Positions 14,648-24,773 of a stretch of DNA of 64,000 bases are shown piece by piece. A program made the position numbers and the translations under genes. Each line of letters starts with the position of its first letter. The first letter of the stretch is position 1. The DNA comes from Arabidopsis thaliana. Taxonomy: Eukaryota > Streptophyta > Magnoliopsida > Brassicales > Brassicaceae. Under the pieces are notes generated by a model. The model ran no database searches. It saw nothing but the letters and a program-made list of their open reading frames with translations, and had not been told where the DNA came from. The stretch lies in the NCBI RefSeq assembly GCF_000001735.4, contig NC_003070.9, positions 9,114,001 to 9,178,000 of the forward strand, given 5' to 3'.

Positions 14648-15581
14648 GTAGCTGTTTATTTTGAACAAAGTTATGAAATTACAACGTACGTAATACGTAT
14701 AGTACAGGGGAAATGACTTTCATAATTTAGATCAGGGGGTGAGTCGCATCAACTGAACTTCTTTATTTCAAATGATCATTTTAGGTAGTTGAATACAGAG
14801 ATTTTTTAAGTGACCACGAGATTTTATAAATGGAAACCTAAGGTAAGACTTCATTCATATTTTGACCAAACCTAGCTATCTACTAATTGAAATAATTGCG
14901 ATTAAGTATTGTTGAATTTTATGCCAAATGTATTTGTAGAATGCACTGAATTTTCCTCTCTCTTCTCTTTGAATCCTTTGTTTTCTTTGTCCCCCCTCGT
15001 TGAATTCAAATTTTATAAGGCTACGTTGTTGTAAAATACTAATGACTATATTATTATTTTCCCATTATTTTAAGATGGCCGAGAAATTTTGATACATAAC
15101 TTATCTTTTAATTTAAAAGTGCGATTGACTTTTCTTATAGTAGAAATGTCGATCCTATCCGTCATCGTTAAATCAGACCACCATTAAATTGTGTCTGCGT
15201 CTACTGTTATATTAATTTATGTAGACTTAAACCTATTTACGCATGTAACTATCTTTTTTTTTTGTTTTGTTTTAATTAGATGTTTTTCAAGTTAATTTTG
15301 ATTTGTGAATTGTTATGCTTCACAATTATTTTAGTTTTTTTTTCTAACTTATTTATCAGACATTCGTATATATACTGAAAGTTTGATATGAAATGTGATA
15401 TTCTTGATGAACTATGATACTACTGATAAATTCTGGTTTATACTTTTAGTATATAATAGAATGATTCATGATTTTTATGTGACTTAATATAAACCGTCCC
15501 TAAGTATTTTAAGACTACAAGTAACTAAAATAAAGAAGTAGCTTTATGATAATAATTTAAATTTCAGATTTGTTTTAGTAA

Positions 15582-15584
<3 letters not shown>

Positions 15585-15635
<51 letters not shown>
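15585..15635. repeat. (AT)n microsatellite
   Basis: About 25 uninterrupted AT units. It abuts the 3' side of the minus-strand SINE-like sequence, so it may have grown from that element's tail. Confidence 0.9.
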
Positions 15636-15637
<2 letters not shown>

Positions 15638-15649
15638 GAAAAATTAGCT

Positions 15650-15715
15650 TTTCTTGACATTTGAACCTGAGTGCTGAAGGTTACTCCGAATAGCCTTTAC
15701 CACTAAACTACTTAA
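15650..15715 (-). mobile_element. tRNA-derived SINE-like fragment
   Basis: On the minus strand an A-box-like TAGTTTAGTGGTAAAGGC (15693-15710) is followed about 30 bases later by a B-box-like GGTTCAAATGTC (15656-15667). This is the internal RNA polymerase III promoter layout of tRNA-derived SINEs. No cloverleaf can be folded with confidence and target duplications were not found, so it is a degraded or partial copy. Confidence 0.5.
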
Positions 15716-15965
15716 TAAACACAAAATTTTGAGGTCGAATTTGTTTTTATAGTATTTGTGAACGCAAACTTGTGCTTGTGGGCTCACATAACGAAAGTTC
15801 GAATTAAAATGCACAATTGCTGGGTTTTAATATGAATCGCTTACCCTTTTATCACCTAAAATAGATCTTCTTTTTGTCAACCTACCACATATTAGTATCG
15901 CCCTGCGGAGAAGAGGGCAGTGAATCATTGTTTGGCAGGACCATGTTAATGTACGCCCGAAAACA

Positions 15966-15981
15966 CTTAGGGTCGGCCCTG
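15966..15981. mobile_element. Possible hAT terminus
   Basis: CTTAGGGTCGGCCCTG resembles the terminal inverted repeat of plant hAT elements (CAGGGCCGACCC on the other strand). The opposite end and the 8-base target duplication were not found, so this is at most a remnant reaching leftwards. Confidence 0.3.
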
Positions 15982-16163
15982 CATGGTTTTATTTATACCT
16001 GCAACTAATATGTTTAAGGAAATTTGATTTTTTATTCAGTAATGAATAAACGATGATAATGCAAATGAAACAATTATGAAAATTACATACAGTATAGACT
16101 ATATAACACATGCCCACATAGCTTATTGAACTTGATAAATAAACTTATAAAACAGAAATATCA

Positions 16164-17756
16164 CTACATTACACGAACCGGAGGAATGCTCTGTTCGTTT
16201 TTGAAGAAATTATCAGGATCATACTTAGCTTTAACATCCATCAATCTCTTCAAATTCCCCAAGAAATACTTGGATCCATAGATCTTAGCTTCATCCACGT
16301 TTGTCTCACCACTCGGATTGCTTCCAACATCGATATCTCTGTAATTAAAAAAGGCCTCTCTCGGGTTACTTGACACGTACGGTTCAGCAACCTCGTAAAG
16401 CTCCTTCATTTGACTCAGGCTACTCATTGTGGCGTTTGCGTTAAACCATGTCGTAAAGTATTGAATCTTGAACAAGTTTCCTTTTCTGTGAGGAAACGCT
16501 GTGGCCGTTGCTGGAATCCGGTCCATCACTCCACCGTAAGGGTTGAATTGCATCCACACAATATTATTGTTGAATTTCAACATTGTCTTCCAAAGCTTCT
16601 CCAATCCTTCTTTGGGGATTGGTTTTTTGACATAATCTGATTTACTTTTGAAAAAATCTCCTGGACTCGACGGTCTATCTAGAAGAATGCTCGTCGGGGT
16701 ACCGGCTGGATAATCTGCCCAAAACAACGTTGAGTTAAGCCAGCTCATTTCTTGACAATCTTCATGTTTTAGCCCTAGTTCAGGCCAGTTTTGGTTCATT
16801 ATAGCCATCAGCGCATCGGTTCGACCCAAGAACTGAGCATAGAATACAACAGTGATGGTTCTCTCCCCGCGTTTTGTTCCATTTGCTACCTGAGGCATTG
16901 CTCTCACGAAAAGACTTTCAGGGAATTTGCTAGCGACAAGCTGCCACTTGTAGAGAACATCAGTGCCTCCTTGTTCCAGTGTTTTGTTAACCTTAAATAC
17001 TGTCACGATCTTTGGAACATCGACGAGGTTGATTTTCCAAGAGAGGATAACTCCAAAACTCCCACCGCCACCGCCACGGATTGCCCAAAAGAGATCTTCT
17101 CCCATGGTAGCTCGATTCAAGAGCTTGCCGTTGACATCAATTATTTGAGCATCAATGACATGATCCACAGTGATTCCGTATTTTCTCATTAGATTTCCAT
17201 ACCCTCCACCACTTATGTGCCCACCAGCTCCTACGGTAGCGCAAACGCCAGCCGGGAAAGCTAGTGTTTGGCTTACGTCATTGACGTTTGTGTAGAGCTC
17301 TCCCAAGGTCGCACCAGCTTGAATCCAGGCTTTCTTGCTTGACACGTCAACAGTAATAGACCTCAAATTGTACATATCGAGAATAACAAATGGCACAGAC
17401 GACATGTAAGAAAGGCCTTCATAGTCATGACCGCCGCTTCGTATACGGAGCTGGATACCATTGGACTTTGCGCAGACCACCGTGGCCTGAACATGAGATA
17501 CATGTTTTGCGGCCACGATGGCTAGTAGCTTTCTATAATTAGGGGTCGAGAACCTTTTGTTTTTAGTGTATGACACGTAAGAAGACAAGAAGGTGGTGGT
17601 GTTATCGGCGAAGGAGATGGCATCGGTGATTGGATTCTCCGGACTAGTACGATAGCGAAGGCACCCGATGAAGTCTCCAAATTTTGGTTTTGTTACTGCT
17701 GCTTCCAAAACCGAAACCAGAAGTACAAGACACAAAACTGAAAGTGTTCCTTTCAT
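16164..17756 (-). CDS. BBE4: BBE-like FAD oxidase, copy 2 (BBE-like 4)
   Basis: Intronless, 530 aa. Signal peptide about 1-20, disulphide Cys32/Cys95, covalent FAD anchors His110 (RSGGHDYEG) and Cys172 (GVCATVGAGGH), oxidase-type Val175, and C-terminal NYRDIDVG. Of the five copies this has the full set found in the characterised monolignol oxidoreductase AtBBE15: Tyr after HD, Tyr in GGGYGN, Lys and Gln in FKIQYF, and Tyr in NYRD. It is therefore the best candidate to use a phenolic or carbohydrate-type alcohol, although its substrate is unknown to me. A TATA box (TATATATAG at about 17803-17811) lies 50 bases upstream. The C-terminus is PPVRVM, without the FOX1 extension. It is probably secreted to the apoplast. 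Confidence 0.95.
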   Translation of the reverse strand: MKGTLSVLCLVLLVSVLEAAVTKPKFGDFIGCLRYRTSPENPITDAISFADNTTTFLSSYVSYTKNKRFSTPNYRKLLAIVAAKHVSHVQATVVCAKSNGIQLRIRSGGHDYEGLSYMSSVPFVILDMYNLRSITVDVSSKKAWIQAGATLGELYTNVNDVSQTLAFPAGVCATVGAGGHISGGGYGNLMRKYGITVDHVIDAQIIDVNGKLLNRATMGEDLFWAIRGGGGGSFGVILSWKINLVDVPKIVTVFKVNKTLEQGGTDVLYKWQLVASKFPESLFVRAMPQVANGTKRGERTITVVFYAQFLGRTDALMAIMNQNWPELGLKHEDCQEMSWLNSTLFWADYPAGTPTSILLDRPSSPGDFFKSKSDYVKKPIPKEGLEKLWKTMLKFNNNIVWMQFNPYGGVMDRIPATATAFPHRKGNLFKIQYFTTWFNANATMSSLSQMKELYEVAEPYVSSNPREAFFNYRDIDVGSNPSGETNVDEAKIYGSKYFLGNLKRLMDVKAKYDPDNFFKNEQSIPPVRVM

Positions 17757-19290
17757 TGTGTTTGTTTTTGTTTTGTAATATGTCTTACGCCTCTATTAGG
17801 ATCTATATATAGATGAAAATGTAGTGAGAACGTTAATTTATGTTTGACTTTTGTCATATAGGTTTTCTTTGAATTTGTTTTTTTTTTCTTTCAAAATGTA
17901 GGATTATATTGAATTTGCTTATGGAAATTACAACGTATATTACACTACTACAGAGGATTCGTTTTCATGATTGAGGCGAGGGATTAAGTCGTAACTATTG
18001 AATTTCTTTGTTTTACATGTTTTGGGATTGTTTTAGGTAGTTGAATATAGAGATTTGATAAACGCAAACGAGGCTTTGTAAGTGGAAACGTAAGGATCAA
18101 GAAACCTATCTTTTCATTGAAGTAATTAGGATTCAATATTGTTGATTTTTATGCATAAAATATTTCTAGAATACAATAATTTTCCTATCTCTTATTTTTC
18201 AATTTCTCACTCGTTGAATTCAAATTTCAATAGTTTACGTTTTGTATTTCTGTAAATACTGTATAATACGATTTTCCCAACATTTTAAGATGGACGACAA
18301 ATTTGATGTCACGTTTTTTTTTTAATATATATATAACGTGCAGTAGACTTTTCGTATGCATAACCTTTTTTTTTTTTATGAAACATTCGTATACTTGAAA
18401 GTAGTGTATGAAATGTGATGTTTTTGATGAAGTATGATATATTGATATTTGATCTTCCCATACATTCTTATCTTTGATAATAGGAGTCTTATGTCTACAG
18501 CTCGAGTGTTCAAAAAAGAAAAAAAAAAATGTCTACAGCTTGAAACCTAAGGTTAATTCTGGAAGAATTAAAAGTTTAGGGGCATTAAACTCAAACGTTT
18601 AGACATACGATGGTGCGTCGTTTGGTTAATGTAGTATAATTAAAAGTTTGGGTATGGAACATAACATCTAACAAGTATAGGGGTTCGCCTGAAAAGTCTT
18701 GTCTTTGATTCTTGGTGCGAGACTGCGTGCGAGTCGGTCCAGCGTCCAGCATTTATATCGGGTCCCTCTCGTGCGCGGCTATTTACCAAATAAAAAAAGT
18801 ACATAAAGCTTTTTATTCGTTGAGACATAAATTGACAGCGTAAAATCTCATTTTCTCCATTTTTCTGAAAATAGTGACATTTAAAATTTATGAAGATAAA
18901 AAAAACTTCAAAAAGAGAGAATTTTATAATAAACGAATTTGCTTGCATAAGAATCGTTAAACTTTAAAATGCTCAGTCTCTGGGTTTGAGTACGCTAGCT
19001 TAAACTACGCTTTTAATACTTAACTAATGCAGATATCGTCAAACCTATTTTGTCGATTTCATTTGTTGGCGACAACTACATCCCTTAAAATGTAGTTTGA
19101 GATGACTAATGACAGAGTTCATAAATTCTTTGCAAAATTTGCAAAAAAGCATATACTTCTTGATATCTGTATGACCTGCATAGGCTATAACACATGCCAA
19201 GTAATTTTTTTTTTTTTTTTTTTCATGTCCACACGTAACTTATTACACTTGCTAAATACTATATCTGATAAAAGCGCATATTCCTATTTC
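17757..19290. other. BBE4-BBE5 spacer
   Basis: The first 450 bases repeat the upstream arrangement of the other BBE copies. The tail near 19180 repeats the 3' flank (CTATAACACATGCC). Between them, 18640-18800 is an unusually GC-rich block ending in an A-rich run, possibly a decayed retroposon. No gene seen. Confidence 0.5.
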
Positions 19291-20874
19291 CTACATTACG
19301 CGAGCAGGAAGAATACTCTGCTCGTTCTTGAAGAAATTATCAGGATCACACTTAGCTTTAACATCCATCAATCTCTTTAAATTCCCCAAGAAATACTTGT
19401 ATCCATAGATCTTAGCTTCATCCACGTTCAAACCACTCGGATTGATTCCAATATCGAAGTCTCTGAAATTAAAGAGCGCCTCTCTCGGGTTACTTGACAC
19501 GTAAGGTCCCGCAACTTCATAAAGCTCCTTCATCATAGTCAGCTTATTCTCTGTTTCCTTTGCGTCCAACCATATCGTAGAGTATTGAAGATTGAACAAG
19601 TTTCCTTTCCGGTGAGGAAACGCTGTGGCAGTAGCTGGAATCCGATCCATCACTCCACCGTAAGGGTTGAATTCAATCCATACAAAGTTAAATTTCAACA
19701 TTGTCTTCCATATCTTCTCCAATCCTTCTTTTGGGATTGGTTTTTTTATGTTATCTGACTTGCTCTTGAAAAATTCTCCTGGAGTCGACGGTCTATCTAG
19801 AAGAACGCGTGTTGGTGTACCTACAGGATAATTGGCCCAAAACAACGTCGTGTTAAACCAGCTCATTTCATGACAATCTTCACGTCTTAGCCCTAATTCA
19901 GGCAAGCTTTGGCTCATTATCTCCATCAGCTTATCGGTTGGACCCAAAAACTGAGCAAAAAATACAACCCCAATGGTTCTCTCGCCGAGTTTTGTTCCTT
20001 TTACAATCTGAGGCCAGGCTCTTATGAAAAGATCTTCAGGAACTTTGGTAGCAACAAGCTGCCACTTGTAGAGAACATCAGTACCTCCTTGTTCCAATGT
20101 TTTGCTAACCTTAAACACTGTCAGGATCTTTGGAACCTCGACGAGGTTGATTTTCCAAGAGAGGATAACTCCGAAACTCGCACCACCACCGCCACGAATG
20201 GCCCAAAAGAGATCTTCTCCCATGGTAGCTCGATCCAAGAGCTTTCCGTTGACACCAATTAACTGAGCATCAATGACATGATCCACTGTGATTCCGAATT
20301 TTCTCATCAGATTTCCAAATCCTCCACCGGTTATGTGCCCACCCACTCCTACCGTAGGGCAAACGCCAGCCGGGAACGCTAACGTTTGGCTCGCCTCATT
20401 GATCTTTGTGTAGAGCTCTCCCAATGTCGCACCAGCTTGAACCCATGCTTTCTTGCTTGACACGTCAACAGTAATAGACCTCAAATTGTACATATCGAGG
20501 ATAACAAATGGCACAGACGATGTGTAAGAAAGGCCTTCGTAGTCATGACCTCCACTACGGATACGGAGTTGTATACCGTTAGCCTTTGCGCAGACCACCG
20601 TGGCCTGAACATGCGATACATGTTTAGCCGCCACGATGGCTACTAATTTCTGGTAGTTAAGGCTCGAGTACCTCTTGTTTTTCGTGTAGGACACGTAAGA
20701 AGACAAGAAGGTGGTGGTGTTACGGGAGGTGAAGATGGCATCGGTGATTGGATTCTCCAGACTAGTCCGATTGCGAAGGCATCCGGTGAAGATTCCGGAA
20801 TCTGGTTTTGTCACTGCTGCTCTTAAAATCGAAACCAAAAGAACAAGACACAAAACAGAGAATAATGCTTTCAT
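19291..20874 (-). CDS. BBE5: BBE-like FAD oxidase, copy 3 (BBE-like 5)
   Basis: Intronless, 527 aa, with signal peptide, Cys32/Cys95, His110 (RSGGHDYEG) and Cys172 (GVCPTVGVGGH) as FAD anchors, and oxidase-type Val175. The active site differs most from the family norm: GGGFGN has Phe for Tyr, FNLQYS has Asn for the conserved Lys, and NFRDFDIG has Phe for Tyr. Loss of these proton-handling residues suggests altered chemistry or substrate rather than loss of flavin binding. One or two residues are missing near the C-terminus (GINPSGLNVDEA against GSNPSGETNVDEA). TATATAAAC lies about 55 bases upstream as a TATA box. It shares promoter and 3' flank with the other copies. Substrate unknown. Confidence 0.95.
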   Translation of the reverse strand: MKALFSVLCLVLLVSILRAAVTKPDSGIFTGCLRNRTSLENPITDAIFTSRNTTTFLSSYVSYTKNKRYSSLNYQKLVAIVAAKHVSHVQATVVCAKANGIQLRIRSGGHDYEGLSYTSSVPFVILDMYNLRSITVDVSSKKAWVQAGATLGELYTKINEASQTLAFPAGVCPTVGVGGHITGGGFGNLMRKFGITVDHVIDAQLIGVNGKLLDRATMGEDLFWAIRGGGGASFGVILSWKINLVEVPKILTVFKVSKTLEQGGTDVLYKWQLVATKVPEDLFIRAWPQIVKGTKLGERTIGVVFFAQFLGPTDKLMEIMSQSLPELGLRREDCHEMSWFNTTLFWANYPVGTPTRVLLDRPSTPGEFFKSKSDNIKKPIPKEGLEKIWKTMLKFNFVWIEFNPYGGVMDRIPATATAFPHRKGNLFNLQYSTIWLDAKETENKLTMMKELYEVAGPYVSSNPREALFNFRDFDIGINPSGLNVDEAKIYGYKYFLGNLKRLMDVKAKCDPDNFFKNEQSILPARVM

Positions 20875-22655
20875 GTTTTTATTTTATTTTTATGTAATAT
20901 GTCTTACGCCTCTATCAGGATTTTAGTTTATATAATAAAAATTTAGAGAGAAAATAAATTTAAAATTAAATTTTGCTTTGTACATGTAGTCGTTATTTTC
21001 ATCAAGCTAATGGAAATTACAACGGATTTAACAGAGGACTAGTTATTTTCATCACGCTTGCGTCGAACATATCGAATTATTACATCAGCGTGTTTTCCGA
21101 TTATTAGTGGAAGAACGTTGAATGGAGAGATTATTAATCGGAGAAAGTTGAATAATGGAACATAAGGTGAGACATCATTCATATTCTTTTCTACATATTT
21201 TTATTTTCTGTGAAATTAGGATCTTGGTTTCCTAAACTCCGCAGAGCAAGAAGCATATTTAGCACTATAACACAAATATTATTTTCCAAGTGCACTCAAA
21301 ACCCATGATTTTCTTGTCAGTGTTCTTGTTTTTTTTTTAACTTCAAAATATAAAAAACAAATATCAGTGTTCTTGTTTTCTTTCAAAAAAAGCCACTACG
21401 CCAAAAAACACTTGATAAATGGTTTTGAAAATGAATTTATTCATATTTTCAAGAAACGATTAATTTTTGTCAAGTTTTGTGTAAAGATATATATATATAT
21501 TTCGAATACAATGAATCTTCCTCTTTTCTTTTTCATTTCCTGTGTTTTTTTGTTTCCCTCATAATTGAATTCAAATAAGTTACGTTTGTATTGTTATAAA
21601 TATTAATGATTATAAGATGGCCGAGAATCAGGGCTCTGATGCGGTGGTGCTGGAAGCGGTGGTGTTTTGCTCGAAGTAGTGGTTGACAGAGTTGTTCTTT
21701 AGGTTTCAAAACGTGTAGTTGTTTTGATACGTGTTATGCTTTATCTTTTTATTTTACTAGATGAATTCTCACGTTACCTGTGGGTTTGTTTTGAAAATTG
21801 TTTAGATAAAAATATGTTAATTATTTTTGTCGCTAATTTATGTGTATTTTTTGTTTGTTATTTTATACTTACTAAAATTAGACTCATCTTATGTACTTAT
21901 TTTTTATTGTTAGATTCATTTTTAACTCTAAATATCAATTTCTATATATTTTTATGTATAATCTGATTATTTTTATATCTAAGATTCTAAAATTTGTTCA
22001 TTATCATGAATACACACAACAAAAATATAAGATATTTTGATTTCAAGAGTTTTCGTACGAAAAAAAAATAAATGAAACAAAAATTAAAAAGTTATTTTAT
22101 TAACACTTTTTAGATTTTATGCATATAGCCATATAAGACAAATGGATTTGTTTTGAATTTCATGGTATGTCTAACGTCTTAAAAGTCTATTACTTGAAAA
22201 TGTTGAATGTCAATGTTACAAACTTACCTAAAGATACAAAAATGAAAAGACAGAATTTCATATGATAAGATATGAACCATAACGTAATAATAATAAAAAA
22301 TCAACGTAAAATAACTAAACTAATATTAGGTAGCAAACAACTAAACTACAACACAAATAACTATTTAATCATTATAGAGTGATGACCATTGACCATTAAA
22401 TTTTTAAAAAAATAGAAAATAATAAAAGTAGTAATTGATTTATTTAAATAAATAATTTATAATTTTATTTTTATTTTGAAAAAATAATTTAAGAAGTGAA
22501 TTAATGGAGGATTTAACACAATATGAGACATTTGATTTTCTCTCAATTAATTTTGCTGATTTTTAATTTAATCAATGTTAAATGACACATGTCATTTTCT
22601 TATGTGATGATTTGTCATCCATATGGAGAAAGTTGGTCAATTTTCATATATATAA
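20875..22655. other. BBE5 upstream region and AT-rich spacer
   Basis: The first 300-400 bases are BBE5 promoter homologous to the other copies. From about 21600 to 22600 the DNA is very AT-rich without a supportable gene. The last 100 bases (about 22560-22655) resemble, on the minus strand, the 5' end of the adjacent Helitron and may be a truncated second copy. Confidence 0.45.
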
Positions 22656-24317
22656 CTAGGTGAGTGCCCGCGCTAAGCGCGGGATTTTGTTGTTGATTTT
22701 CTTTATTTTTTTTTATATATTTGGGTTTATCATTCTTTCTTAGAAATGTTATTTTTATAAGAGAGATTGTATTACGAAGGATGAAAACTATATATTTTTT
22801 ATTAACCACTATATATTGTTTGTTAATTTTTACTCCTATGTAAAAGCTTTGAGTGTGTTGGATGTTGGTTCCCATTCTTTATATTTTGAGGATTAAATTT
22901 TAATGATGTCTAACATATAATGGTTATTTATTACTATTGTTTAGGACACTCTAATTTTTTAAATGGTTGGTAATTTAGGTGGTGATGAAACCCCATGCTT
23001 TGGTACTGTTTGAATAGTAACAAAAGAAATTACATATATATGAATATGTATACAATTTTGTTAGTATTTGAACCGCACCGCATTTAATCCATAGTTGAAC
23101 CACTTGGCTTTATTCCGAACCTAATTTGTAGGTGTATTATATATACTTTTTGTTTGGTATTGGTAAGTGTACATATATATTGCGTATTTATTTTTGTGAT
23201 AGTTTTTTTTTTTATTTGTGTCTTATGTCTGTCATATGGGTTAATATTGTTGAATAAAGATTTTTATTTCTATATCAAATTTTTGTTTTACTTTTGTTGT
23301 AATCCTAATTGTTTAACTTTAACGAATTTTTGATTAGATATAAATCTAGTTTCATAATATTTTTCCAATTTTTTGATATGTATTTTTTTATATAGTTGTT
23401 TGTTATTTTCACAAATGTTTTGGCAAAAAATATCATTTTGTTCCTTTTTAATAATATAATGGATGTAATAAAATCTGTTTTTCCAGTAACTTTTTTTTAA
23501 TTGAGAGTTGTAAAAGATTATAGTAGAGCACCATTTTAGCTTACTCTTGCATATTTTTATAAATTTGATTTTGTTCTCCTCTTTTGTTATTTTGTATAAT
23601 TGTATTTAATAATAACTATTGTTTTTCAAATGTTTGCTACATAATTTTTGCATATTTTTATTTCTTGCCCCATACATTCTTTTTTTTTTATGGATGGTTA
23701 ACAGTTTTAACAATATATTGAAAATACTATATGTAATGATAGGTAATATAAAAGTTGGATTTTATTTTAATTAAAAATTTCTTGCAACAACAAGAGAGGA
23801 CAAACATGAAAAAAAAAGAACATAAATTTATTTGATAGTTCATCGCCTAAAACATCATTGGTGTTAATTTTAAAATCGGTTCTAACTCTCTAGATGATGT
23901 GTTTAAGTTATATCAGAAAGATAAACTTAAACATTTGTTTGTAGATAAAACACGTTTCACGTAGTGTAATACCGTTTTGAGATAATCACTTAATCTAACG
24001 TAACTAATGAAGCATACCAGCTAAATTTTTTTCTAAGTCTCATATATAAACATCTCTCAGAAATCCATTAAAGAAAAGATTACATCCGGAAAATGTACTC
24101 ATAATATTCTCTACCCAAATGCCTAAAAAAATAAAAAAGGATATATTGAATTAAAAAATTTAGAAAGAGTGATGGTTGAAGTTTCGACTTATGATAGGTT
24201 CATATGTTGAATTAATTACTAATTATGTATTACTCATTTAAGAAATCTAGGTGGCAAGTTCTCATATGCTGATGTGTCAAGTTGTAGGAGAGAGTTGGCC
24301 AACTTTCATATATATGA
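22656..24317 (-). mobile_element. Non-autonomous Helitron, 1662 bp
   Basis: Read on the minus strand, the element starts with TC at 24317 (TCATATATATGAAAGTTGGC) after a host A, and ends with CTAG at 22656-22659 before a host T, the A-T insertion rule of Helitrons. Seven bases before CTAG is a GC-rich hairpin, CCCGCGC-TTA-GCGCGGG (22667-22683), the standard 3' hairpin of the class. The interior is AT-rich with no Rep or helicase coding, so it needed an autonomous partner. It lies between BBE5 and BBE6 and largely accounts for that spacer being longer (3.9 kb) than the others (1.3-1.7 kb). Confidence 0.8.
23064..23110 (-). mobile_element. tRNA-like A/B-box module inside Helitron
   Basis: Minus strand: AAGCCAAGTGG (23100-23110, A-box-like) and GGTTCAAATAC (23064-23074, B-box-like), spaced as in tRNA genes and SINEs. 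It may be a SINE remnant inside the Helitron or a captured tRNA fragment. The match is short, so this is tentative. Confidence 0.4.
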
Positions 24318-24773
24318 TTTAATTTCTTATTCCATCTTTGGTTAATAGGCTTAGTTTCTTGCTGAATATTGGATTCTAATCTTGTATCACTATATTACAT
24401 GTTTTAGTCAAATAGTAATTAAGTACGTTTACACGTGTATTTTATTACTATTACTAGAGATCAAATCACAATTCTAATATAAAAACGGTAACTAACTCTT
24501 AAAACATTAACCTGTAAAATGTACTTACGATGGCTTGAAGACAGAGTTGTTACATTCTTAGCATAATCCATTATTGTAGTTGCAAGATCAATCCATAAAC
24601 AAAAATAGAAATCAATATATATAAACAAAAGGAAATTAGATGAACATGCTTAATTGATTATGAAACTAATTACTACTCACGTATAGATTTCTTTATTGAG
24701 TACTAATGATTAAACAAGGCAAACTACATAGAGACTATAAGCCTATAACACATGCCCAGATAACTTAATATCA
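24318..24773. other. BBE6 3' flank
   Basis: AT-rich flank. The segment at about 24735-24773 (CCTATAACACATGCCCAGAT) is shared with the 3' flanks of BBE4 and BBE5. No gene seen. Confidence 0.5.

Larger units (their letters stand above)
14509..16163. other. FOX1-BBE4 spacer
   Basis: The first 400 bases are FOX1 promoter, with a block near 14700-14830 (ending GGTAGTTGAATACAGAGA) that recurs upstream of BBE4. The remainder holds an AT microsatellite, a tRNA-like SINE scrap, a possible hAT terminus and, near 16090, the BBE4 3' flank. No gene is seen. Confidence 0.55.
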
